Positions 24,796 to 36,605 are shown, numbered from the stretch's first letter. The stretch is 64,000 nucleotides of DNA from Takakia lepidozioides (GCA_030704615.1 CM060731.1:60058756-60122755), one strand, 5' to 3'. A program made the numbers and translations. The notes: generated from the letters alone by a model not told the origin.

Positions 24796-25148
24796 ATGGC
24801 CCCACTCACGGACCTCTTCTCTCTCACACACTCTCACAATTTAAACATGACTCTGGTTATCAACGATTCCGTTCTCCAAAGTTTCTAGACGTCTTCCAAA
24901 GTTCAGTGTTTCGCAGAAACTCAAAATGGGCTTTTGGAATTGAGCTAGAGATCTCATTTGAGTTTGAGCAATGTAGTTCAAGTGTCTGGATGTTATGCGC
25001 ATTTGGAAGGATTGCAGTCTGCATTTTTAAATTTGTTGATTAACTCGTGCACTCAACTTGGGTGCCACATACAGTGGCTCTAAAGTAGTCTCTGCCAGCG
25101 TCTGTTTGAGAAGGGAAAGCGGGGAAGAAGGAAGAGGTTTAGGCCAGG

Positions 25149-28100
25149 ATGGGTCAAGCTCCCAGTCAAGTTGAATCTGGGGCACGTCGTAGATCTTCAC
25201 CTGCAAGGGTCTCAGCCACTCTTGGAACTGTTGGAGATCGATGTGTTTCTGGCCGAGATGGCCATAGTGTTTCCCAGCCAGAGGCAAACCGAAGTTTGAG
25301 GAGAAACTCGAAAATTGGAGAACTGAAGAAAGGGAAGGTGGTGGCTCTTTTACCTGACAAAGGATTTGGATTCCTCTGCCCATTATCATTCGGAAAAGAT
25401 ACTGTTGAATCCAAGTTTATGTCCGAGTCGGAGATTACCAAGAGCTACAAAAAGGATATATTCTTCAATTTGGGCGACGATTTATCCAGTAGTACAGTGA
25501 CTACAGGAGGCAGCACATTGACAGGGTTCATGGTATTGCAGAAAGAGGACATCTTGGAGTATAGTATCGTTGGATCTAAAGAAAAGCCGCGCGCCGTGTT
25601 TGCACGCTTGTATCAATGCAGCAGTCGCAGTATGGAGGCTATTGTCCTCTATTTGGAACGTTTAGTGGCCAATTCCGAAGAGAAAGCTGGAATTGTCTTG
25701 AGGGCTATAACTCAATGTCCTGCAGCGATGTTACTGGTGCTCACACAGCCAAAGCCCTCAGCAAAGGTTGTGCAGCTGGTTCTGCGACTTTGTCAAAACG
25801 TCTCAAAGTGCAGAGAGAGCAAATTATACGGGTCAAGAGTGAAGCAAATGTACGGTTTGTTTTGTGGGTCTGCGTTTGTCTTGTCCAAGAATGCTTTGCA
25901 AAAGTTTGCAAGCATCGAGTATGACGAGGGAAACGCCCTGAAAGGATTTTTGCTGCAGCTGCTGAAGCATTGTCCCACTGAAATGCAAAGCATCATGCCT
26001 GTGCTGTATGTCATGGGAGAATGTACTGGGAGACTTAAAGTCCCATCCCATATACTTACTCAGTCACATCCTCAGTCAAGGGGAGATTTGTCTCAGTGCC
26101 GAGCCCACAAATCAAACTGTGGACTAGAGGAGGAAGATGATATTCATTGTGAAGGAGGTGGCTTCCTCCTGAAGGTCCTTCATGTGCTAGGAGGGGCTGT
26201 TGATGAAGATGCTGGAGACTTGGCTTGGGAGCACCTTCCTTTGTTCCCTACCCGGAAAGAGCTTCAGACTGTTTTCAACCAATCTGGTGAGGCCAATTAT
26301 ATTGAAGGAGTGCCATCGAATACTGCGAATCTTCCTGTTGTTAAGCAAAAAGGGAGCTATGGCTGTGTTGAGACGTACTTGGATACTTATTTCCGCCTTC
26401 TAAGAGAAGACACTTTCACATGTGTGAAAAAGGGCATCTTGGATCTCCGCGCCGGAAAGTTGGACGATCGAGACATGAAGGTGTGGACAAATGTGTCTGT
26501 TCAGGGGGTTCACTTCGAAAGAGCCTCTCCGGGCCTCACAATTGCCCTGAAATGCAAGCGCAAACATGCCAAGGCACACAGTGTTGCTGGTGCACCGATG
26601 TCCGGTAGCCTGGTATGTATTTCGGATGATGGTGGCCACTTCAATTCACCAATTTGGGGCATTGTGGGGCACTCCGAAGAAGATTCCAGCAAGAACACAG
26701 CTGTTTTTGTTGAGATTATTCATGCTGAAAGGGGAGGTTCAGCTCCTACTGTATCTGAGGCCACTCTATTGTCACGTCTGATGACTGGGAGGGATATGAT
26801 TATGGTGGAAAGTCCAACATACTACAGGGCATATCAACCAGTTCTCCAAGCATTGCAAAATATGGACCCGCAAAAAATTCCGTTTATGGATGAGCTTGTC
26901 TATGCACGGTGCATCCATCTCCTTGATATTGTATGTTCTATCAGAGCTGAATTCATCAGCCTTACTAACAAGTGCTTGAAGATTGTACTGCTGGAGGGAG
27001 AGATTTTCACAGCGGCCCCCCACGCGCACAAGGCTCCCAGTGTCTGGGCAGAATCTCAAACATTTCTCCAAAAACTGATCTAATGCATGGTTCTTATAGG
27101 TCAAAACAAGGACAGGGCCAGGCGGTAATGTACTTGCCGACATCAGTAGTTCCAGAATTTTCACTCCCAGAAATGTTTTGCCTGCAGGCAAAGCAATTGT
27201 CTACTCGTTAGACTCGTTAAAGACTTGAGCTTTCACTGGCCTCCCCATATCTTACATTCTCTCCCTGCCCAAAACCATGTTAGGTACCTGGTATTCCTCT
27301 CCTTTCCCACTCTCTTTGGCACCCTCCATTTGGTTCCAGATGCCACAGACGCTCCAGATGTAATAGGACATCTGGAACCAAGGATTTTTAACAGAATTTC
27401 TTAGACATACGGACTAACTTGACGATGGCCGATTCTTGCTTTTGTTAGTGTGGGACGAACCTACCTGTTCCAGGAGGCCCTTGGACCATTGCCAGGCGAT
27501 TTTGTAACACTAGATCCACAGCCTTCAGTTGGCTGTCATCGAGACTAGAGGTGAAGCCTTTAGCTACCAATGCATTCAGATCTTGAACGCCCCCTCTTAT
27601 CCCCCCGTTAATTGTGTCCTTCTCATGGAAAAGACCAGCCCAGTTGATCGTTGCAGAACTGCTCTTCAGATAGACCGGGTCAGGTGGAGATGGAAGAGGC
27701 TCTTCAAGTCCTATATGATTGCCAGGGATCCTTCAACCATTGGACGGTGGTACGGCATGCATCAGAACTGCAGCTATGGCATTTTCTAGGAGTGGGGCAA
27801 ACACCTCGAGTGGAGAAATTTTTGAGTGCCTTTCCAGAGGGAACTGGTCTTGCAGAGATCCTGCAGACTTCTCTTCCAGAAGATGCAAGCCCAGCCACAA
27901 AGAACCTTCTGGATGAGGTCAACAAATTGCTGATAAAGAACATCCGAAATTGGCTACCAGGAACGTTACTGTTCCAGAGTGTGCAAGAATGTCTCTCTGT
28001 AAAAAGACCGCCCAAGAACATATTAATTGATCACAGAACAAGAAATGCAATGACTGCCAATCCAGCTGATGAGAAAGAGGCAGAAAGAGATGGAATTGCA

Positions 28101-31100
28101 GACCCAGATCAGGAAGAGGAAGAAAAGAACACGATAGAGAGAATCCGGGAGGTATGTTTGAACCATTATTCCTGAGTCCACTGCTATTGAGGTGTAAGGG
28201 AGTATGTGCACGTTTCTCAACATGTCATGATGAGTATTCACAATGCATCAGTGAGCAAGGTGGATTGTGTTTAATGTGCATTATGCTTCCAGGAATTGAG
28301 AGCAGAGAACAGCTCGTCACAACATGGAGCAAAAGGATCTCAAGTGCAATGGCTGAAAACCAATTACTTGGCATTTGCAAATGAGAAAGTGAAGGGCTCT
28401 CTTCTCAAATTTCAGCAACTTGATGTGAGTGACACTTCATCAACACCAACACCAACACCCTCCACCAATGCCCTCTTGAATCATCACTGGACCTTTCTAA
28501 TGCATGATTTTGGTATTTTGAACAGAATTCTTCAATATGATCTGCTTGTCTAATCTACATTTGGCCTTTGGGCTCGAAATGAGTTTGAAGTGTGAAATAA
28601 TGCTAACTGGGGCTCACAGAAAACAGATGCAAGCCGGTTTGACTGGCTTGCATTGGAGAACCCATGGGATCTGTCACTGGAGCACCGGGCCATTCTTGTC
28701 CTCCTACTTTGGCAAAGCAATGTGGAGGTTGCTTCACTCCAGTTTGCAGCAGTTAAGGCACGTTACGACCTCCTCTGCAAAGACATGGATGAAATTGGAA
28801 AACGCCGAAGGGTTGCAGTGCTCCAGAAAGCAAAGATTGTTGGCATGACCACCACTGTAAGATATTGTGTGAAGACTTTTGGTTTTATCCAATGTTTGTA
28901 CTCAGTGGTGATGCATGTTGTGGTAGCCTTGAACCAAGTGCACACACATACTAAGTTTTTCTTAATAGATATGTGCTGGAATTCCTAGGAGTAGCCTTGA
29001 CCAAATTTAAAGTCTGCACTGGATCATGGGTGCTTTGGTAATTGGCCTACCGAACACGTGGTCATTCAACTTAGCTGGGAAAGGTCAGGATTCTGCAGGA
29101 ATATCATCAATCTCAGAAGAATGTGAGCATGCAAAAAAAACAACTTTGTTTACAGGTCTGCATATAAGGGACAGTGGTTTGTTGTTGGTCTCATCTGAGC
29201 CATCCATGGGCCCTCAGGTCCTCCCTGCGGATGTTACATCTATAATTTCTGTCCTCCTTCTTTTGAAGATGTGTCTTTATTGCATGTAATACTACCATCA
29301 TGTTGTTTGAAATTGCCAGGGAGCTGCGATGCATCAAGATGTGTTGCAGATTCTCGCGCCAGCTGTAATCATGGTGGAAGAGGCAGCTGAGATCCTCGAG
29401 CCACAATTGCTCGCCGCAATGGGTGCAGATCTCCAGCATCTGATTTTGATCGGTGATCATCTCCAACTCCGCCCATCGGTTGAGAGTTATGACCTGGAAC
29501 GCTGGTGGGTTTATAAACCATCAACCTGACTTCTGTTGATTTGACTCTCCAGATTTTCCCCATCTTTGCAACTCTCCTTTATAGGAATTTCATATCTACT
29601 CAAGCAACCTGGGGAATGTACCAAGACCTGCAGAGGAAGAAATTATTGAACCACAGACCGGACCAAGAAGACTTAGTCACTCTCACAGACATAGACTCTG
29701 AACGCAAGATGTGTGTAAGGGATATCGAATGGAGTAGATAGTTCCGAACAAGGATAGTGGAACAGTCATTCATTGTGGGATGAGCTGATCGAACAGGGGT
29801 GCAAGGTTGCAGTTCATGACATTGATCACACTGAGAATAACATGTAGTAAGCTTGTGTTTGCATAAGATGATCTATTCACCTACTTCGAAGGCACTGATT
29901 ACATCCTCTGGTTATCGTGGATCAGGCATGGTTTTGGAGTTTCCATGTTTGAGCGTTTGGTGGAGCACAATCAGCTTCCATTTCAGGCACTAAATCTACA
30001 GTGCCGAATGCGCAAAGAATTTGTTCCAATGCTTCTCCCGATGTACCCCACCCTTCGGTCTCATTCAATATTGGTGTCTGGACCAAGAAATAAAGCTCCT
30101 GACTGTATGAGGAGCCCCATGCATTTCTGGTCCCACACACATGAAGAAACAACCCTACGTAGCTACTTGAACAGGGGGGAGGCAGATATGGTTGTTGCAC
30201 TGGCCCGCTGGCTAGTTTCTGAAGGACAGAAAGCCCAGGATGTGACAGTTCTTGCTGCTTATAACGGCCAGGTAAGCTGCCATGGTTAGCCTTAGTCATG
30301 GGGAAACTTGATAATCTGCTGGATCCTACAGTTCCTGCAAGGTTATTTGCTTATGTCTTCTGGAGAAAAATTTCTGCTTGCGGCATGGTCCTTCTCCAGG
30401 TTACTGCAGATGCAAGTTACTATCCAAAGAATTTTCAACTCTGGGTGGCCAGGTTACGTTGATTCGGAAATTGTTGACGGAGTTTCCAGAGATGCTTGAA
30501 GTCAAAGTTCACACCATCGACAGATTTCAGGTAGTACGGCATCTTCCAAGCCCAATAAATCAGTTTTCAGTTCCTCTTTGTTAGGAATTTACTTCAATCC
30601 TTTTCTTCAACTGCTGCATATGAGAAGTATACTTACATTAAGACAGCTTGCTGGAGGGGCCTTGTGGCCATAAACCCATGCTTGATTTGAATGCAGCAGA
30701 AAATTAAGTAGGGAAAATAGGAAGATCCAAATCAGACTTCAAAGATATACCAAAGTGACACTTTCTGCCTGATTTGGACACAGCAGAAAAGTGAAAAATG
30801 GAAACAACAAGACATTTTTGATACGTCTCAGAAGAATAACAGAGTAGAACCTCTGAATTGCTATTCAAATCTGAAGTATAGCACCAGAGACAGCAAGGGT
30901 ATCTAGGTTTCTGGTTTATGCACTTTGTTTGGGGGCACCTGCTCCTTGTCTCACACAAAGAAATAGAGGACAACAGAAGCAGAGCAGGAATCAACACACT
31001 TCCAACGTACTTACTACTGAATGTTTTACAGGGGGCAGAAAACTTGGTTGTGATAGTTTCTCTTGTCCGATCAAACTTGGAGGGGAGAATTGGACATCTC

Positions 31101-33634
31101 TCAATGCGCAATCGTCTCTGTGTTGCAGTATCTAGGGCCCGAAGTGGGGTCTACATCTGTGGCAGTCACTTAACTTTGGGAGAGAAATCATTTCATTGGA
31201 GGACCTTGATAGAATATTTTGCATCTGAGAAGTGCTTGGACAGCTCCATTTGGCTCTGCTGTCCACGGCATCCAAATGAGCCTCCCTATGCACTTTGCTG
31301 CTTGGATGCAAAAGTGTTTCTCCCATCCCAAGTGTGCAAGAAGCCTTGCAGGGCACTACTGAACTGTGGGCACTACTGTAGGAGTACTTGTCATTCAGGT
31401 GACCATTCACTGTGTCAAGAACCAGTGAATTTTCTCTTCAAAAAATGTGGGCACTCAAGGACTAAGTTGTGCGTAGAAAATGGGGAGTTATTCAAGTGTG
31501 AAATTGAAATTAGCTTCACCTTTGAACTCTGTGGGCATGTCAAGCAATGCAAATGCTGGCAGAAAAATGGACCACCCTCTGTCGAACTGAAGTGCGAAAT
31601 TCCATGTGGAAAGGTGTTACCATGTGGCCATGCCTGCACATTGATGTGCTCAGAAGATTGCTCTGGCCACCAATGCAGACATTGTCTTGAGATAGAAAAG
31701 GAAAAAGCTAAAATCCAAAAAGCTAGAGCCTATAAGGCGATGATCGAGAAGCGACAGGAACTGGCTTTGGAGATTCAGAGATTGGAGATGCACGGTGCAT
31801 CTGGCACCCTCATCACGGAGCTCAGCCCAAACAATGACACTGCAAAAGATTACTACATGGTACGTTTCTGGGCCATACTTTGGTGAGAAAAGAGACACCG
31901 CAACAGGTCAATATTCAGGGGGGACCTTCAGGGCAATTTGTAGGTATGGAGAGTCCAAGGGTTTGTAGGGACTTGTCCCTAGAAATCAGCACAAAAAATT
32001 TGCAAAGCTTCTAGTGGGCTGGGATTTCAAGTCAGAGGATTGTTTATACTCTTTGCAGGCAAAGGACCGAACAGAAAGGTTTATTCAGCCCAATCATAAT
32101 TTAATTCCAGTGGTCACAAAAGTGGAGAAGATCGAGAATGCGAAGCTGCAAAAGAAATTCTTGGAAGCGCAAAGAGATCTCATCAGCCCTGTGGAGGCTT
32201 CAGACTGGCTATTTCATGGCACAGATGACAACGGAGTAACAGGGATTGTCGAGAACGGATTTCGCCTTCCAGCACGCAGTACATCCAATATGTTTGGGAC
32301 AGTAAGGGATCTTTAACCTTCCATGAGAATTTACCAATTGGGGCTACACTTTTTGTTTGGCTGGGCTGGCTGCGCTTGGGCTAATATTGATTGTTTATCA
32401 GTGGGGTTTAACAAAACTACTCTCATTTTCAAGAACGTCATTGGACTGATTATTGTGCAGGGATGCTATTTTGCTACCGACTCCTCAAAAAGTGCCCAAA
32501 ATCTCTACACAAAGGGCAGCAATAAACTGCTTCTCTGTGAAGTTCAGCTGGGCAAGACCTGGAGGTACTAATGGGCCGTCTCTCACCAGTGCTTCTGTTA
32601 AGCAAATTTCTCCTGGGATCATTCAACCAGCTGTGTGTGTGCAGAATAAGTACCTGTCCATTGATCTTGGTATTGACATTGGTAGATTGATGTGTATTTG
32701 GAGCTCTTATGTGCAGGGTCACAAAAGCGAAATCAGACATGGACCTTACGAATATTCGGGAAAAAGGCTACGACTCCATATTCTCTGTCAGAGATAGCCG
32801 CGAAAGTGGGGGAACCCTGTTTGATGAATACGTAATCTATGACCCAAGGCAAGCCATTCCTCGCTACATTGTTCATTATAAGACTGTAGGTCTCGATGGC
32901 CCTCAGTTGCGAGGATTTGAAGTGCGCGCTGCGATACGAGCTCAACAAAATGGAACCAACATGTCTCGGACTTGCTTAACCCCGTCTCTAAGCTTCAAAG
33001 GGGATAATCCAGAAGAGTACCACTTTCGCATGGCCGAGTCCCAATTCTTCCGCATGTCTGGAAACCGACAGTACAAAGTAAGTGAGCAACCGCCTTAAAG
33101 AGCTGGCACTTCAGTGTGATTTATTTTTCATCTCTGTACCATCTTCTACGGTTTATCCCAAATGTCACTTGACACAGCAGGAACCTGTGGTAAAGTACTG
33201 CATGCCACCTTGAACAGTCAATTTTCAAATTTATGCAGGTGACAATGGTGGAGTTCATCTGCAACAAGGCACTTGCGGAGAAGTATGAAACAAAGAAGAA
33301 AGAGTATGCAGCTGCCAAGAAGCCCTTAGAGGAGCAATTTGTGTTTCACGGCACAAGCGCAGATAGTGTTGACAAGATTGCAAGGGAGGGCTTCAAGATT
33401 GGAGGTGAAGGAGTTGCAATGAAATGTGGAGCTATGTATGGACGAGGTGTATATACAGCTGTCAATCCTGACATATCTGTCGCCTACAGCAGAAATTCAA
33501 ACATGATGCTGCTGTCTCTTGCTCTCCCAGGTAAACCAGAGGAGGACTTTAGTCTTGGGGGAGGTCCTGCCATCTTTGTGATAAAGAATGTCGACCAGCT
33601 ACTTCCTAAATATGTAGTGCACTACTCCAAGTAG
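25149..33634 (+). CDS. ZNFX1: Giant CSD - ZNFX1-like helicase - NFX1 zinc finger - ART - ART protein, interrupted by an internal inversion
   Basis: Exons on the plus strand: 25149-about 26900; about 27721-28151; 28293-28424; 28620-28856; 29320-29504; 29926-30271; 30453-30530; 31032-31859; 32059-32301; 32461-32564; 32717-33077; 33239-33634. Phases close throughout. With the flipped part included it would be about 1,880 residues. Domains in order: cold-shock-type fold at residues 61-153 (KGFGFL and KDIFFN as RNP1/RNP2-like motifs); ZNFX1 N-terminal region ending MVESPTYYRAYQPVLQAL; SF1 helicase with VEEAAE (29374-29391), IGDHLQLRPS, VHTIDRFQGAEN and RLCVAVSRAR; Cys/His repeats (CKKPCRALLNCGHYCRSTCH); a charged coiled coil; two ADP-ribosyltransferase domains. 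Animal ZNFX1 binds RNA in antiviral sensing and small-RNA inheritance, so an RNA-surveillance role is inferred. As written, the plus-strand frame runs into a stop at 27081-27083, so this allele or assembly would be truncated before the helicase. Confidence 0.85.
26901..27720 (-). other. Inverted segment carrying the helicase Walker A exons
   Basis: On the minus strand, 27720-27465 reads EEPLPSPPDPVYLKSSSATI, then SLDDSQLKAVDLVLQNRLAM and VQGPPGTG, followed by a gtag donor. The acceptor tgcag before 27181 resumes as KTFLGVKILELLMSAS, then PVLVLTYKNHALDQFLEKCL and RVGGRCENLSLQQYNLQALV. These are motif I and motif Ia of the ZNFX1 helicase, with an intron splitting the Gly codon of GPPGTGK. Everything before and after is on the plus strand and matches the flanking parts of the same protein family. 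The plus strand reads IPFMDELV just before the left edge and CQGSFNHWTVVRHASELQLW just after the right edge. A plain flip restores frame at the left junction (V then NHIGLEEPL) but is off by two bases at the right, so a small indel or loss accompanied it. Confidence 0.88.
32059..33077 (+). other. First ADP-ribosyltransferase domain (H-Y-E)
   Basis: Part of the giant gene. It reads LFHGTDDNGVTGIVENGFRL (His codon 32215-32217), GCYFATDSSKSAQNLY (Tyr codon 32467-32469) and TLFDEYVIYDPRQAIPRYIV (Glu codon 32826-32828). The H-Y-E triad of NAD-binding ARTD/PARP domains is complete, so transfer activity is expected from family knowledge. Confidence 0.8.
33239..33634 (+). other. Second ADP-ribosyltransferase domain (H-Y-I)
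   Basis: Last exon of the giant gene. It reads FVFHGTSADSVDKIAREGFK (His codon 33347-33349) and AMYGRGVYTAVNPDISVAYS (Tyr codon 33452-33454), then AIFVIKNVDQLLPKYVVHY, where Ile takes the place of the third-position Glu. H-Y-I is the pattern of mono-ADP-ribosylating or inactive PARP relatives. Confidence 0.75.
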
Positions 33635-34701
33635 GAAGTCAAATGACCCTTGATGTTCAATAGAAAACTTCAACGTGTAATTGTTGTGACGAAAAGACCT
33701 GTATCTGAGCTCAAGTATTTGAAGATCTGGATTAAAGCCCACCTGCAAGGTTATATTTGCCCAGTGTACCCATGGGTAGATCACACATGGCAGGTGTTAC
33801 AATCCCAGGAAAAATCTGAGACCAAGTTGTTGCTCTGGTCATGATGGAAAAAGTAAAATAAATCTTGTCAGCTGCCCCTTGATCAGTCCTAATAATATGG
33901 CAAGCAGCATTTTTCTATCAAGTTCCAGAGTCAATGAAGAATCTCAGAAATAGACTGGGCCTTCATCCAGAGATCCCACAGTGGAAGCCCTATATGCGGA
34001 GCCTCAATGGTTCTGGTCATATGATGAAGTCCCTATTCCAAGGAAAGATAAGGTCTTTCAAAATTGACATTAATCTCTCCTAAGGGGGCCATACATAATA
34101 TTTGATCAGGTCTCCGCACATTTTGAGTGCGTGCCTATCCTCTCTTTACTATGAGCACATTCAAACAGAACATCCATTCAACATAGCATCAAAGCCCAAC
34201 ATGAATAATTAAACCAACCCACATGCAATTTGAAGGAACCTCTGCACTCACCAGATATAATGATTCAGTCATACCTAGGATAACTTGATTAGGGACAATT
34301 CTGAAATCCAAGATCTGTATGTCCGAATCATAAATATTGACCAGCAAATGTAAAATTCATGAAGTCTTTTCAGAACAGAACTAATCTCATTGAAATCTTA
34401 CTAGAAGCAGCAAGGATTACAAGCAGAATTCACTATGACAACTCAAGAGTTAATGAGGGCAAAATCTCCCTAGATTAGCAATCAACCTTGCCGTTGAACA
34501 AGTGTCTCTGTGTAACTTTAGCTTTCAATTTAAGGATGAATGCCTCACAATCTGTGTCCAGCCCTGCTCCCCCTTCCTCACTTGCCTGCTCCCTTCAGAT
34601 CACCAACATCATCTAAGACGCAAGCTCCAGCACATGTTCCACACTCTGTCAGTCCACAAAAGGTAGTATGCAGCGACAGTAAACCCTGGAAATGGAACAA
34701 A
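33635..34701. other. Intergenic between two converging genes, no gene seen
   Basis: It lies between the 3' end of the ZNFX1-like gene (+) and the 3' end of the HIG1 gene (-). It should hold both 3' UTRs. No further coding, RNA or repeat feature was recognised. Confidence 0.5.
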
Positions 34702-35734
34702 TCAAGATTTTCCCTCAGCCCACACTGTGCCAACCATGAGAGCCACAGTGGCAGCCTGGAAGCCTACGCGAGCCCTCATCAGAACTTGACTGCGGTTGAA
34801 ATTTCCCTGCTTGAAGGAGATCAATCCTGCTAGTAAAACCCCTGCTGTTGCAAGAGCACCTGCCACACATATTCAAACAACGTCCTATGAGTACATTCTC
34901 AGGAGGCATCCATCTTCTTGGTTGGGGTTTTGCCTAATACACTGTAGCCTTGTGGACATAGACCCCACGCCCACTATGGGCAAAACAAGAGGGAGGAGAG
35001 CCTCCTGAGAGAGTGTGTGTGTTTGGGACCGAGCTTAACTAATTCGCAGAGTTTTTAAAGCGCCAACAAATCCAATAGCCCATGCACTTCACGAAAATCT
35101 GGCAATCCCAGATGAGATAAGCTTCCAAATTGGGAATTAGGGCACTGCCCTGCCCAGAGTGTATAACACTGGACCCAAAAACGGGCATCTAACCTGGGAA
35201 ATGCCGAGCTATTGCCAAAGAGTATTTCTTGTAATGCATAAAAACCTTATGGTGTATACGTACAGCTTACATAGATTGCAAATCCACAGACGCCCTCAAC
35301 CTCAGCTGCAGACTCCGTGACATACTGTGCTACCCCTGCTCTGTCGCAGCCAATGACTTACACTCTCTACACATACACCGCTTACATCTTTGGCAGATGC
35401 GCCCATACTCCCACTTAGAAAATATAAGTCCAAATAACTGGGCGTGGTTAGAGAGCCCATTTCTCCATCACTCTTTAACAAATCGTGCGCACCAACCAAA
35501 ATACAGTAAAGCACCCCCAAGTCCCGCATGACAAATCGGCAGAGAAGAAGAAAAGCCAGGAGGGCTATTGATACAATAGAGTACGTATAAGCTGGACTGC
35601 TTTGTAATTACATGCTGGCGGGAGGGAGAGAGAGAGAGAGAGAGAAAACCAAGTGGAACAAGAGGGTTGCGGTAGTCCTTCTTGGAACCAAACATGTCCT
35701 CTGCCTCAATGGCCTCCAGCTCCCTTGACGCCAT
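34702..35734 (-). CDS. HIG1-domain mitochondrial protein
   Basis: Two exons on the minus strand, 35734-35650 and 34859-34702, sum to 243 bases and encode 80 residues. Exon 1 reads MASRELEAIEAEDMFGSKKD then YRNPLVPLG. Exon 2 reads ALATAGVLLAGLISFKQGNF, then MRARVGFQAATVALMVGTVW, ending AEGKS. The NPLVPLG entry, two short hydrophobic helices and the R-x-R-V-x-x-Q link between them are the HIG1/RCF1 hallmark. Members sit in the inner mitochondrial membrane and stabilise respiratory supercomplexes or respond to hypoxia. The intron holds a LINE/SINE-tail-like piece (34930-34990). It is too small and split to show as one reading frame. It is divergent from TYW1, with about 1 kb between start codons. 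Confidence 0.87.
34925..34995 (-). repeat. LINE 3'-tail-like fragment in the HIG1 intron
   Basis: GTAGCCTTGTGGACATAGAC followed by CCCACGCCCA resembles the 3' end of the LINE copies at 39.1 and 58.3 kb (GTAGCCTTGTGGCCATTGAC, CCCGCGCCCA). It is a short, diverged piece. Confidence 0.5.
35624..35645. repeat. (GA)n microsatellite beside the HIG1 splice donor
   Basis: A GA run of about 22 bases lies just inside the HIG1 intron. On the coding strand it reads as a CT tract directly after the donor. Confidence 0.85.
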
Positions 35735-36205
35735 TGATCCTTGCAATCGAAAACCTCAACCACAATTTCCCTCGCACAATTCGGTACAACTACAATTCGG
35801 TACAACTATCTCAACCTAGATAAATTTCGGTGCAATAATCGCTTTGGCAGAAATTCCTTGGTGATACTTGATGCGGAAAAAAAGGGCCTCGTTGCTCTTG
35901 CAGAAGCTGCTCAAGAAACTGCAGCATATGTCACTCCAATTTCCTTTCTGCCGAAAAGCAAGTCGGTTGAGTTCAGAAAATAGGGTGACGATTACAGCAA
36001 GCGACTGGCTACGAATTTTTCAGCCCGAAGATATCACAAACGGGATCAATGAAACATCTTACGACAAAAGAGGGGATCAGAAGCGATCGCGGAGAACACA
36101 AGGGCCGCACACGAAGAGATGGTCTGCTGAACCGACCTCTGCTTCTCTTCCTTTGCGCAGATTCTGTGTAGAGGACCACCTTCGTGGAGATTCCTGCGAC
36201 CACGG

Positions 36206-36315
36206 AACCTGGATGAATATTTGCGTGCTTTGGACGATGACAGGGTGGAATCTGACGGATCCTGGATGAATAATCACGTGCTTTGGACTGATGATAGGGT
36301 GGAGTCTGACGGATG
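36206..36315. repeat. Two-copy 54-bp tandem repeat
   Basis: Units starting CCTGGATGAATA at 36206 and 36260, each running through TGACGGAT, lie in the shared HIG1/TYW1 upstream region. Confidence 0.8.
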
Positions 36316-36363
36316 AACAATGTATGGTTGTCCTGGCGATTTGAGCCTGGAGTCTGGATGTTG

Positions 36364-36605
36364 AAGTCCGTGCGTTCAAGAGAATTATGGATGGATGTAG
36401 TCTTGCGACCTGCCCTAACTTAGAGTCCGTGCGTTCAACCTAATAGGGATGGATGTAGTCTCGCGACCTGCCCTAACTCAGAGTCCGTGCGTTCGAGAGA
36501 AATGTAGTCTTGCGACCTGCCGTAACTTAAGAGTCCGTGCGTTCAAGAGAATTATGGATGGATGTAGTCTTGCGACCTGCCCTAACCCTAACTTAGAGTC
36601 CGTTC
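36364..36605. repeat. Four-copy tandem repeat of about 58 bp upstream of TYW1
   Basis: Units containing GAGTCCGTGCGTTCAAGAGA and TAGTCTTGCGACCTGCC start near 36366, 36424, 36481 and 36531; the third is shortened. The last unit has an internal CCCTAA doubling. The array ends about 125 bases before the TYW1 ATG, so it lies in the promoter or 5' UTR. Confidence 0.88.

Noticed and set aside
26772-27191. Antisense gene overlapping the ZNFX1-like gene
   Set aside because: Its sequence is exactly the piece missing from the plus-strand protein and its exon joins only to 27720-27465, so it is an inverted internal segment and not a separate gene.
29541-29741. Extra helicase exon between motif III and the next block
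   Set aside because: The join 29504 to 29926 keeps frame and gives the family sequence HGFGVSMFERL; the in-between frame has no counterpart in ZNFX1.
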